Below, piece after piece: positions 33,288 to 41,379 of a stretch of DNA of 64,000 nt. Numbering within the stretch: the first letter of the stretch is position 1; each line of letters begins with the position of its first letter. Made by a program: the position numbers and the translations under genes. Source of the DNA: Flagellimonas yonaguniensis (GTDB taxonomy: Bacteria > Bacteroidota > Bacteroidia > Flavobacteriales > Flavobacteriaceae); assembly GCF_029193885.1 (NCBI RefSeq), contig NZ_JARFVB010000017.1, forward strand, positions 1 through 64,000, in the 5' to 3' direction. The notes under the pieces are model-generated. The model had not been told where the DNA came from, did no database searches, and saw only the letters and a program-made list of their open reading frames with translations.

Positions 33288-35439
33288 AAATAAAGGTCTC
33301 TTATTTTTAACCTTACTTTACCCCCTTTTCGGATTTGCCCAAGAATCAAAAACCACTGAAAAAGACTCATTGTCCATGCAGCAATTGGACGAGGTGGTAT
33401 TGACCGGGGAAAGCAAAGTGATGTCCCTCAGTAAAAAATTGTTTGCAGTTGGTGTTTTGAACCAAAAGGACATTGCCAAAGTAGCAGGGAACAATTTGGC
33501 CGACATCCTCAACTACAATCTTAATATTACCGTTACCCCAGACCCCTCAACAGGTCGTTCCACTATCAGTATGTTCGGATTGGACGGACAATATGTAAAA
33601 GTGCTCATTGATGGCATACCTATGGCCAGTGACAATGGTATGGGCAACAATATCGACATTACACAAATCAACTTGGAGGATGTGGAACGGATAGAAATCG
33701 TGGAAGGTTCCATGGGTGTGCTTTACGGAGACAATGCCGTAGCTGGAGTAATCAATATTGTGACCAAACGTGGATTGGACAATACCCATAGATGGCAGTT
33801 GCAACTATCCGTACAAGAAGAAACCGTGGGCAGCGAATATGCACTATTCGATGAAGGCCGACACATCCAAAACGCAAAACTTATCCATCAATTGAGTGAT
33901 AAGACCAGTATTTCCATCGGGGGTTCCCGAAATGACAATGCTGGTTTTTTTAATGATTACCGCGGAAAAAACTATGTGAACATTCAGGATAATGCCGTGG
34001 TAAACGATAGCCTTCGGGGCATGGAATGGAACCCAAAAGAGCAGTTGACCGCCTTTGGCAACTTCAACACATCACTGGGCAGGCACAATATCTTTTACAA
34101 GATCCAATATTACGATGAATCAGTTCCAGTGTACAATCATTATGTGAACGGTAGGCTGGACAGTAATACGGGTATGGTCAACCCAACGGCCTTGGATGAG
34201 AATTTCGATACGGAGCGCCTCATGAACAACCTTAACCTTACAGGTCCCATAAAAGGATCCACAGTATACAACCTGTCCCTGTCCCATCAGACCCAAAAGC
34301 GCTATTACAAACAATATGTGTACAATATCCTCCAACAGGGCATTGAATCCATCATCGCTGACGATTTAAGTCAATCCAGTGAAATATGGTATTCGAAGGG
34401 CTTTGTGAGCAACATGGTTCCAAAATCGAATTTCTTCAACCTGCAATTGGGATATGAGTTTAACCATCAAACAGGTTTTGATGCCATTGCCACCGGCGAA
34501 TATTCCAGCGATGTGGTGGAAAACACTTTGGAGAACTACGATTTCTTCGGGGTGGCTGACTTCAATCTTACTGACAGGCTATCCATTTTTCCAGGAGCGC
34601 GATTTACCAATAACTCCCAATTCGGAAACAAGTTGATTTGGTCCCTCTCCTCTACCTACGACATCAGCAATACCTTTAAAATAAAAGCAGTGTTCGGTTC
34701 CGCCTTCAGGGCGCCCAATTTTGAAGAATTGTTCTTCTACTTTGTGGACTCCAACCACAATGTGCAGGGAAATCCCGACCTGGATCCCGAAGATGGCATC
34801 TCACTTTTCCTGAACGTAGAAGAAAAATTCAGGCTGTCCGACGCAAGTATGCTCAAAACCGCCCTAAAATCCTACTATTTTGATATTGATGGGAAAATAG
34901 CTTCCGTCATTGATGTGGACGAGCAAGACCGCAACCTGTTCACTTTCGATAATGTGGACCGCTCCAGAATTCTGGGGTTCTCTTTAGAGAATTCCCTGAT
35001 CATGAACCGTTGGCAGGCTTCATTGGGCATGACTTATTTGGGTGCTTCCACCATAGTGGACGAATCTACGGATAACAACAGTGATTATCTGTGGAGTTTC
35101 AATCTACAATCAGCCTTGAGCTATACCGTTCCATCAATCAACACCACCCTATCGGCCCAACTCAAATACACGGGAAGAACCCAGATTGTGCAGAGTGGCA
35201 CGGATGGCACCGAAGTAGGCCAGACCGATGATTTCACGTGGATGGATGCCTCGGCTCGGACCAACATTACAAAAGACTTAAGCCTTACGCTAGGCGCACG
35301 GAACATCTTCGACATTGTTCGGGTAAATGCCTCGGACACTCCCACGGGAGCCCATGGAAGTGGAGGAACACCAAGTCGTTTGTTCGGCAATGGAAGATCG
35401 TATTACCTAAAACTATTATACAATCTAAATTTCAATTAA
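33274..35439 (+). CDS. TonB-dependent haem/iron receptor (HmuR-like)
   Basis: A 721-residue outer-membrane TonB-dependent receptor. Signal MSLNKNKGLLFLTLLYPLFG, a short linker with the TonB-box-like QQLDEVVLTGES, plug (VKVLIDGIPMASDNGMGN; VEGSMGVLYGDNAVAGVINI), and barrel ending SYYLKLLYNLNFN. It lacks the CarboxypepD extension and has the length of haem or siderophore receptors. It is followed after 5 nt by the HmuY-like lipoprotein gene and is divergent from DUF6607-FMN_bind. Together they make a haem/iron acquisition locus; haem as ligand is inferred from HmuY. Confidence 0.88.
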   Translation: MSLNKNKGLLFLTLLYPLFGFAQESKTTEKDSLSMQQLDEVVLTGESKVMSLSKKLFAVGVLNQKDIAKVAGNNLADILNYNLNITVTPDPSTGRSTISMFGLDGQYVKVLIDGIPMASDNGMGNNIDITQINLEDVERIEIVEGSMGVLYGDNAVAGVINIVTKRGLDNTHRWQLQLSVQEETVGSEYALFDEGRHIQNAKLIHQLSDKTSISIGGSRNDNAGFFNDYRGKNYVNIQDNAVVNDSLRGMEWNPKEQLTAFGNFNTSLGRHNIFYKIQYYDESVPVYNHYVNGRLDSNTGMVNPTALDENFDTERLMNNLNLTGPIKGSTVYNLSLSHQTQKRYYKQYVYNILQQGIESIIADDLSQSSEIWYSKGFVSNMVPKSNFFNLQLGYEFNHQTGFDAIATGEYSSDVVENTLENYDFFGVADFNLTDRLSIFPGARFTNNSQFGNKLIWSLSSTYDISNTFKIKAVFGSAFRAPNFEELFFYFVDSNHNVQGNPDLDPEDGISLFLNVEEKFRLSDASMLKTALKSYYFDIDGKIASVIDVDEQDRNLFTFDNVDRSRILGFSLENSLIMNRWQASLGMTYLGASTIVDESTDNNSDYLWSFNLQSALSYTVPSINTTLSAQLKYTGRTQIVQSGTDGTEVGQTDDFTWMDASARTNITKDLSLTLGARNIFDIVRVNASDTPTGAHGSGGTPSRLFGNGRSYYLKLLYNLNFN

Positions 35440-35444
35440 AACCA

Positions 35445-36968
35445 ATGAGAAAGACAATCCTTTTAAAAGCAATCGCACTCTTGCTCATCATCAGCTCTTG
35501 TAGCGATGATGAAGGCCAAGACCTGATAGACTTCACGGTAAACTTCACCAGTGAGACCGTGAGCACGAACGAGGAAGACACTTCTGTTGATGTACAGCTC
35601 AACTTTTCCAGACCTGCATCGGAAGCGGGAACCATTAACATTGCCTATACGGGAACCAATGCGGAATATGGAACGGATTTCACCACAACACCTGATGGGG
35701 GATCGGGAACCATTGCCATTAACGTAGCGGAAGGAGACCAAAATGCGTCTTTTACCTTTAACAAATTGACCAATGCCATCGAAGGCTCCACAAAATCAGT
35801 GAGCTTTTCCATTGATGGGTTTGACAACATCGATTGGTCCCAAGGTGCGGCAGCATCCACTTTGGTCAGCTTTACCCCTATTGCATCGACCAGTGGGGTA
35901 ATCGATTCTGAAAATGGTGGCGCCACCATACCCAACCAAGTCTATTTTGATTTCAGCTCAGCGACACAGACCGTCGTTAAGCGAGACACATGGGAAATTG
36001 CATTGTACAACGGAACAGAAAACCGTGTGTTTTTGAACTCAGCCCTAGCTGTATCAGCTGTTGAGCTTACAGGGGTTACCGATTTACTAACCATTACAGA
36101 AGCTAGCAATCTTTCCGAACCTATGGAATTGATCGGTTTAAATGCCATGTTCCAACCGGAACCTGTAACGGTAAACACTGTATCCGAGTTATTGGAAGGC
36201 TTGCCAGTTGGGTACTACCAATACGGAAACTTGGATGAAGGTATTTCCTTTACCGACAATCCTGAAGGTACTTTGGAAGACACTGCCTTTAGCGAGGTAT
36301 CGACCACGGCAGAGGAAAACCACGTTTATATAGTAAGTATGGGCAATGAAATTCCTATTGAAGGAGAATTGGAAGAGCCCATCGATCCAGGAAGCATTAA
36401 CACTACTGGAGATCATAGAGGATTTTTAAAGGTAAGGATCTTGAGCGATGGCAATAACTACACCATTCAATATGCGGATTTGGCTGAAACCGATTCGTAC
36501 AGTGAAGTGACCGTTGCCAAAGATGCCGCTTATAACCTTACCGCTTTTAGTTTGACCAATGGCGAAACCGTAAGCGTGGAGCCCACCAAAGAGCAGTGGG
36601 ACATTAATCTCAGTGGCGTATTTGCTTATTATGGCGATTCAGGGGGGCTTGTTGCAGGCCTTACCTATTCTGATTATGTGGTGCACAATAATTTGGGGGG
36701 AGCAGGCGTATACCAAGTTATAGTTGAAGACGATGCCCCTACATATACTGATTTCAGTATGGGCAATGTGGATGAAGCTTCGTTTGTTTTCAACAACCGT
36801 TCCCAAATAGGAACCGGATGGAGACAACCCTATGGAGGTCCCGTTTATGAAGACAGATACTATGTTCTGAAGGACATTGATGGAAACTATTACAAATTCA
36901 TGTTCACAGCATACACCAGCACAGAAGGCGAAAGAGGAAACTACCAATTTACCTACGAACGCTTGTAA
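35445..36968 (+). CDS. HmuY-like haem-binding lipoprotein
   Basis: A 507-residue lipoprotein (lipobox LLIISSC, Cys19). Residues about 30-160 form a Calx-beta-like sandwich (NEEDTSVDVQLNFSRPASEA; GTDFTTTPDGGSGTIAINVA). The rest is a HmuY-type domain, seen as a doubled pattern RDTWEIALYNGTENRVFLNS and EQWDINLSGVFAYYGDSGG, with the closing NGNYYKFMF-like strand (IDGNYYKFMFTAY). HmuY proteins capture haem at the cell surface and pass it to a TonB receptor. The order receptor-HmuY with a 5-nt gap supports this. The N-terminal extra domain makes it about twice the size of Porphyromonas HmuY. Confidence 0.82.
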   Translation: MRKTILLKAIALLLIISSCSDDEGQDLIDFTVNFTSETVSTNEEDTSVDVQLNFSRPASEAGTINIAYTGTNAEYGTDFTTTPDGGSGTIAINVAEGDQNASFTFNKLTNAIEGSTKSVSFSIDGFDNIDWSQGAAASTLVSFTPIASTSGVIDSENGGATIPNQVYFDFSSATQTVVKRDTWEIALYNGTENRVFLNSALAVSAVELTGVTDLLTITEASNLSEPMELIGLNAMFQPEPVTVNTVSELLEGLPVGYYQYGNLDEGISFTDNPEGTLEDTAFSEVSTTAEENHVYIVSMGNEIPIEGELEEPIDPGSINTTGDHRGFLKVRILSDGNNYTIQYADLAETDSYSEVTVAKDAAYNLTAFSLTNGETVSVEPTKEQWDINLSGVFAYYGDSGGLVAGLTYSDYVVHNNLGGAGVYQVIVEDDAPTYTDFSMGNVDEASFVFNNRSQIGTGWRQPYGGPVYEDRYYVLKDIDGNYYKFMFTAYTSTEGERGNYQFTYERL

Positions 36969-37041
36969 AGATTCATTTATTCAGATGCTCAATACTCGGC
37001 CCACCATACCTTTTGTTATCCTATCATTCTGAGTGGTTCAG

Positions 37042-37061
37042 TTTGAGTTAGTTTGTGTGAG
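37042..37061 (+). repeat. Terminator-associated element, copy C
   Basis: TTTGAGTTAGTTTGTGTGAG directly precedes the terminator stem at 37062. It shares TTTGAGTTAGTT with the minus-strand copies A and B near 25.3 and 25.7 kb. Confidence 0.5.
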
Positions 37062-37090
37062 AAGCGGGGCCTAGGGTCCCGCTTTTTTTT
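37062..37090 (+). terminator. Terminator of the receptor-HmuY operon
   Basis: Stem AAGCGGG / CCCGCTT with an inner CCTAGG palindrome, then T6 or more. Confidence 0.85.
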
Positions 37091-37176
37091 GTTGATTCCC
37101 GTTCACGGCACGAAAAAAATGGTTAGCGTTAAGCCCAACCATTATAAATACGTTATTTTATATTAAAAGATTTTTA

Positions 37177-37575
37177 ATGAAGGACAGCATGGGAGTAATA
37201 GCAACGAACAAACGCGAAATAAAACTTTTTTATAATGCAGAAACCAATAAAGGCATGCAGACCTTGGCCTATGCGAAATCTTCCAAGAAAAAAGTGTTGG
37301 ACGTGAATCTGGACAAGGTAAAAGTCACGGCTACCCAATGGGCCGAATTGGCCAAGCTATTGGGTAAACCCATAAAGGAACTGATCAATACAGAACATCC
37401 GGATTTCGTTAACAACTACGGAAAAAACCTAAAACCATATAGCGATGAGGATTGGCTCAAAGTCATGGAGAACAGCCCCAAGGTAATTACCCAACCCATT
37501 TTGGTAAACGGCGAAAAAGCCGTTCAAATCGACGCCCCATCTAAGGTTTTGGCCTTTTTGGAAGATGAAGACTGA
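37177..37575 (+). CDS. ArsC/Spx-fold protein lacking the catalytic cysteine
   Basis: A 132-residue protein with the arsenate-reductase-like thioredoxin fold: IKLFYNAETNKGMQTLAYAK, where true ArsC has a Cys in a CxxxxxL loop; a middle region ATQWAELAKLLGKPIKELIN; and the C-terminal VITQPILVNGEKAVQID that matches the ArsC closing motif. There is no Cys in the whole protein, so reductase activity is not expected. Start could be M1 or M5 (MGVIATNKREI). It is conserved in flavobacteria as an annotated ArsC-family protein, as I recall. Monocistronic or linked to the AsmA-like gene 41 nt downstream. Confidence 0.75.
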   Translation: MKDSMGVIATNKREIKLFYNAETNKGMQTLAYAKSSKKKVLDVNLDKVKVTATQWAELAKLLGKPIKELINTEHPDFVNNYGKNLKPYSDEDWLKVMENSPKVITQPILVNGEKAVQIDAPSKVLAFLEDED

Positions 37576-37616
37576 TTCCTTCTCCCATACCCATTGAACA
37601 CACCATTGACACCCTT

Positions 37617-39155
37617 ATGCCACAACAAAACGTTTCACGCTACATTAAAATCACGGTCGGAATCATTCTAGTATTGATACTTACCACCGTTGTGGCCCAA
37701 ATCATGTTTACCAACAAAGTGGAAACAGCACTGCAAAAAAAAGTACCCGCTTCACTTAACCTTACCTATGGTAATTTAAGTACGAATGTGCTTATGGGGA
37801 AAATCAGCCTGAGCGATGTTGGTGCCAATAATACGGAACAAAACATCGATTTTAAGGCAAAATCCATGACCATTTCCGGTCTCAACTACATTCCCTTGCT
37901 TCAAAATGGGGATATTACCATCAGCGAGCTTCATCTGGAAGCGCCAGAGGTCGTCTACCATCAAACCGAAAAAGACACTACTTCTAAAAAGGACAAAAAA
38001 TCTCCATCCAAAACATATATAGTCAAAAGCTTCAATATCCAAGGTGGACGTTTTAAAATGCTGAACACAACATCCAGCAGTACAGCCATAGTAGAGGGCA
38101 TCGATTTTACCCTTTCCGATATCAAATTCGACCAGGAAACCGCTCAACAAAGCATACGCTTCGCCTATGGTAATTATGAGCTCAATACCGACAAAGGCCA
38201 TTTCAACATGAGCCCTTTGGAATTCATCGAGTTTGAGCACATGCAATTGACCCCTGATGTGGGCGGGTTCCAACATTTTGTACTGCGTACCAAATACAGC
38301 AAAGCGGAACTTTCCCAAAGATTGGCCGTGGAGCACGACCATTACGACCTTACCATCGACAATATCATCCTGAACAATTGGGACTTTGGCTTCGAGGGCG
38401 AACTGCCCTACTTCCACTTGGGCGCATTGGAATTACGAACACCCATTTTCCATGTGTATCGCGACAAACTGTTGCCCGACGACACCACGCACAAAAAACT
38501 CTACAATCAGGCACTTCGCGAGCTGGATATGGCCCTTCAGGTGGACTCCATTCAGATTTCGGAGGGACTTATTACCTATCGGGAGCGGTTGAAGGTCGAT
38601 GTGGACCCCGAAAACCTCAGCTTTTCGGATATCGAGGCCAGTATCAACAACCTGCATACCAAAGGTAAGGGAGAAGTAACGGTGGATATCGATGCCAAAT
38701 TGATGGACAATGGTCCTTTTACCCTGGACTGGAGCTTTGACCCCCAAAACAAGGCCAATACCTTTTTGGCAAAAGGCTCACTGTCCAATTTCCAGTCCGA
38801 AAGCATCAACCCGTTTTTAAAGACCAACCTCAATGCCGAGGTCAAGGGCACTATTCAGCAAATGTATTTTACCATTAACGGGAACGAACTGGAATCGCAG
38901 GGCGATATAAAAATGAAATACGACAACTTCGAGTTCACCGTGCTCAAAAAAGATGGTTTGAGTGTCAATAAAATACTTACCGCCGTAGTGAACCTATTTA
39001 CCAAAAACGGCGAGAAAACGGATGAGGACGGCTTCCGGCACGGCGATTTCAAAGTGGGACGGAACCAGGATAAATCCTTCTTCAACTATTTATGGATTAA
39101 CTTAAAAGAAGGCTTGGTCGACACCATGACGGGGCGTGGCAAAAAACGGGACTGA
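37617..39155 (+). CDS. AsmA/DUF748-like membrane-anchored protein
   Basis: A 512-residue protein with one N-terminal transmembrane helix (IKITVGIILVLILTTVVAQI) and a long repetitive beta-rich periplasmic part (FKAKSMTISGLNYIPLLQNG; LTIDNIILNNWDFGFEGELP; LDWSFDPQNKANTFLAKGSL), as in AsmA/DUF748 proteins that bridge the periplasm and move lipids or affect outer-membrane assembly. The last 100 residues (LNAEVKGTIQQMYFTINGNE) resemble the AsmA C-terminal unit and end in a basic tail. Role in this organism not known. Confidence 0.75.
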   Translation: MPQQNVSRYIKITVGIILVLILTTVVAQIMFTNKVETALQKKVPASLNLTYGNLSTNVLMGKISLSDVGANNTEQNIDFKAKSMTISGLNYIPLLQNGDITISELHLEAPEVVYHQTEKDTTSKKDKKSPSKTYIVKSFNIQGGRFKMLNTTSSSTAIVEGIDFTLSDIKFDQETAQQSIRFAYGNYELNTDKGHFNMSPLEFIEFEHMQLTPDVGGFQHFVLRTKYSKAELSQRLAVEHDHYDLTIDNIILNNWDFGFEGELPYFHLGALELRTPIFHVYRDKLLPDDTTHKKLYNQALRELDMALQVDSIQISEGLITYRERLKVDVDPENLSFSDIEASINNLHTKGKGEVTVDIDAKLMDNGPFTLDWSFDPQNKANTFLAKGSLSNFQSESINPFLKTNLNAEVKGTIQQMYFTINGNELESQGDIKMKYDNFEFTVLKKDGLSVNKILTAVVNLFTKNGEKTDEDGFRHGDFKVGRNQDKSFFNYLWINLKEGLVDTMTGRGKKRD

Positions 39156-39646
39156 GTTTGGCATTTGCAATCAATCCTATTTTCCTGAAAAGGGACCGTT
39201 CCCAATTTTCAAGTTTTCATTGTCCACTCTCAAACCTTAACCCTTAACCTTCTACCTTTAGCCATTGCTCCTTTACCCTATTCTAAATTGTTCACTGCTA
39301 ATTGACAACTGTTAATTCTCCTCTTTTATTGATAATTGTCAACGGTTCATTGCTAATTACAGAAAACCCCTAGTTTTTTTAAGGTTTTTGTACAATGTTA
39401 TTGTTTTGAAAATTAGTAGTTTGCACTCCCAACCTCCCATTTATTTAATGCAACACGTATTGTACCTGTGACCGAATGTCATAGGGATAACCCCCTATAC
39501 CTGTTAGTCAAAATACTAAGAGGTCACAAGGGGACTGGCCATCCAACGTCAAAACATGTGAAAGCCAAAAAAGACACCAAAAATAATTGGACGAGTATTC
39601 GAAAATCGAAAGAGTAGGTTATTACTAACATATTAAATTCTAAAGA
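39156..39646 (+). other. 491-nt spacer with repeats and a structured element
   Basis: No credible gene. 39210-39360 is low complexity with CCTTAACCCTTAACCTT and two copies of a GTTCAnTGCTAATT motif (about 39290 and 39340). 39388-39424 holds a weak promoter (TTG, 24 nt, TAGTAGTTTG). 39465-39531 folds into a three-way junction (separate entry). The last 110 nt before the ATG at 39647 are AT-rich. Confidence 0.6.
39465..39531 (+). ncRNA. Candidate structured leader element (three-way junction)
   Basis: Outer stem CCTGTGACC (39465-39473) pairs with GGTCACAAGG (39522-39531, one bulged A). Inside are two hairpins: ATAGGG-ATAACC-CCCTAT (39481-39498) and TTAGT-CAAAAT-ACTAA (39504-39519). It lies about 115 nt upstream of the bacteriocin-like gene and about 40 nt downstream of a weak promoter, so it would be in the leader of that operon. 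No known riboswitch is recognised. Confidence 0.4.
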
Positions 39647-40270
39647 ATGTCCAATTATCTTAAAACACTTAACCTCATAACTATCATAGTTGTTTTTGTA
39701 TCATCATGCTCAGATAATCAAAATGATTTATCGCATGACACGAACCAGTTACGTAGCATTTTTTTAAAGGACAAGGATTACAATCATGTAAAGAAAGATT
39801 ATTTGTCCCTAGAAAATTCTGTAAAGACTGATTTATGGATAGAAAAACTAAATCAATTGCAGAACTCAAACCTACCCGAGAATCATAAAAACCTTATCCA
39901 AGAACTTACCATTGAACTTAAATCAGGTAACTCCAATGAAACTAAATTACGCTCTTTGGCCATTGAACTTGCCAAAATAACACCAGAGCATGATTTTTTG
40001 ATGATGTTCGGGGCACTGGAAGATTATTCTCCAAAAATCGATGGAGGCTTTCATGATGACTTTATCTCAATAGAGTTACAAGAGAACCTGCAAAGCATAG
40101 GCTCATTTAACGAGAAAGCAAAAACAAACCTGACAGGCAAAGCACTACCAGAATGTAATTGTAGTTGGACTTGTGATTGGTACAACAACGGATATTCGGA
40201 CACCAATTGCAACGAAACAACTACTGGCTGTGGCTTTTTATGGCTACAGAGTTGTGATGAAAAAGTTTAA
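39647..40270 (+). CDS. Bacteriocin fulvocin C-related lipoprotein
   Basis: A 207-residue lipoprotein precursor: signal with lipobox VSSC (Cys21), a helical hydrophilic middle, and a Cys-rich 42-residue tail from about residue 166. The tail has six Cys (170, 172, 176, 188, 195, 203) and the pattern CxCxxxC...CxxTTTGCGxxWxxxC. This matches, from memory, the C-terminal CxxTxTGCGxxW signature of fulvocin C of Myxococcus and the flavobacterial proteins named after it. If processed, the tail would be a disulfide-bonded peptide. The next gene, a membrane thioredoxin, is a plausible disulfide partner. Toxicity is not shown by sequence. Confidence 0.75.
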   Translation: MSNYLKTLNLITIIVVFVSSCSDNQNDLSHDTNQLRSIFLKDKDYNHVKKDYLSLENSVKTDLWIEKLNQLQNSNLPENHKNLIQELTIELKSGNSNETKLRSLAIELAKITPEHDFLMMFGALEDYSPKIDGGFHDDFISIELQENLQSIGSFNEKAKTNLTGKALPECNCSWTCDWYNNGYSDTNCNETTTGCGFLWLQSCDEKV

Positions 40271-40280
40271 TTCCAGAAAT

Positions 40281-40311
40281 CTGCCTCTGTAAATTCAGGG
40301 GCAGTAAAATT
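40281..40311 (+). terminator. Intercistronic hairpin after the bacteriocin-like gene
   Basis: Stem CTGCCTCTG / CAGGGGCAG (one T-G wobble) with loop TAAATT, followed by TAAAATTTT. The weak T tract suggests partial termination or mRNA end protection, which would favour the first gene over the thioredoxin gene. Confidence 0.6.
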
Positions 40312-40318
40312 TTAATCT

Positions 40319-41164
40319 ATGAAATTATTCTCCCAAAAACTTAAATACTTTATTGTTCCAGCGACATATATTCTAGCTGGTATCATCTCATATGGCGATC
40401 ATTTTCATATACTGCCCCTGACCCTTATCGCATGTTTTTTGACAGCCTATTTTTTAAAAGAAAACATCAGGAGACAAATGTTATGGGCTCTTTTACCCCT
40501 ATGGTTGTTAATATTGATTCCTTCTTTGATTGATTTGGATTTCAAGCGATCTCTCCTCTACTTAATTTTTATCCCCATAAGCGCATTGCTTGGTCGCTGG
40601 GCAAAAACATCATATTTTGCACCTAAGTTTGCTCTTACCATTTTGCTCTCCACATTTTTAGGAAAATTTGGTTATCCCAGTGTTTTTTTGGCCTTAACAG
40701 ACGATTCGAAGTTTTATGACACCAAACCATTTCCAAAAAAACTGATTTTTACGGACAAGCATAAAGACACTATTCAATTTCAGAATAAAATAACTGTGTT
40801 GGATTTTTGGAACACCTCTTGCAAACCTTGTTATGAAAAGTTTCCCTACTACGAGAAAATAAGTAAAAAGTACCAACACCCTGAAATTGCCTTCTACTCG
40901 GTAAATGTTCCTCTAAAAAACCAAAGCTTTGAAGAACGCACCAAAGCGGAGGAAAAACTGGGTTACTCATACAAAACCATATATAGTGAAGCTTTGAAGA
41001 AAGTCCAGAAAAGCTTGGGTTTTAATTCCTACCCACATCTTATAATTCTAAATGATAGCACCATAATTTACAGTGGTAATTTTGTGACGGGCGAAAGTAT
41101 CTATATTGACAATCTGGATAGGCAATTACAAAAAATAACACAAAAGAATAGCCTCCAATTATAA
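40319..41164 (+). CDS. Membrane-anchored TlpA-like thioredoxin protein
   Basis: A 281-residue protein. Residues 1-125 hold about four or five hydrophobic segments (FIVPATYILAGIISY; LPLTLIACFLTAYFL; LWALLPLWLLILIPSLI; LLYLIFIPISALLG). Residues 130-281 are a thioredoxin domain with VLDFWNTSCKPCYEKFP (Cys168, Cys171) and cis-Pro in FNSYPHLIIL, facing the periplasm. CKPC is typical of TlpA/ResA-like reductants. It follows the fulvocin-like gene by 48 nt including a hairpin. I infer it oxidises, reduces or isomerises the six-Cys tail of that protein, or gives self-protection. Confidence 0.85.
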   Translation: MKLFSQKLKYFIVPATYILAGIISYGDHFHILPLTLIACFLTAYFLKENIRRQMLWALLPLWLLILIPSLIDLDFKRSLLYLIFIPISALLGRWAKTSYFAPKFALTILLSTFLGKFGYPSVFLALTDDSKFYDTKPFPKKLIFTDKHKDTIQFQNKITVLDFWNTSCKPCYEKFPYYEKISKKYQHPEIAFYSVNVPLKNQSFEERTKAEEKLGYSYKTIYSEALKKVQKSLGFNSYPHLIILNDSTIIYSGNFVTGESIYIDNLDRQLQKITQKNSLQL

Positions 41165-41168
41165 CTCT

Positions 41169-41263
41169 ATGAAATTTTTCAACACCAAAAAAAGAAACTG
41201 ACGGGAATAGGTCTTGCTTTAGTTTTGTTCATCCTTTTATTCTTGAAAATTCTATTTGGTTAA
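41169..41263 (+). pseudogene. 31-residue membrane peptide readable only with a -1 shift
   Basis: The ATG lies 4 nt after the thioredoxin stop. In frame it gives MKFFNTKKRN and stops. A -1 slip on the A7 run (41187-41193, reading into AAG) joins it to KKKLTGIGLALVLFILLFL then KILFG and TAA at 41261. The joined product is a basic N-terminus plus one transmembrane helix. No in-frame ATG exists for the second part. Options: a frameshift mutation, a homopolymer sequencing error, or programmed slippage at A-AAA-AAG. Position suggests a third gene of the bacteriocin-like operon. Confidence 0.4.
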
Positions 41264-41379
41264 CACAGAGTAGCCCTATTTTTAAAATCAACCTTTCTTT
41301 TACCTTCTGCGGAATTAAAATTTCAAAAACATTAAATATAACCTGAAAAACCAACCTCAAAATCTTCATTTTTAAAGTC

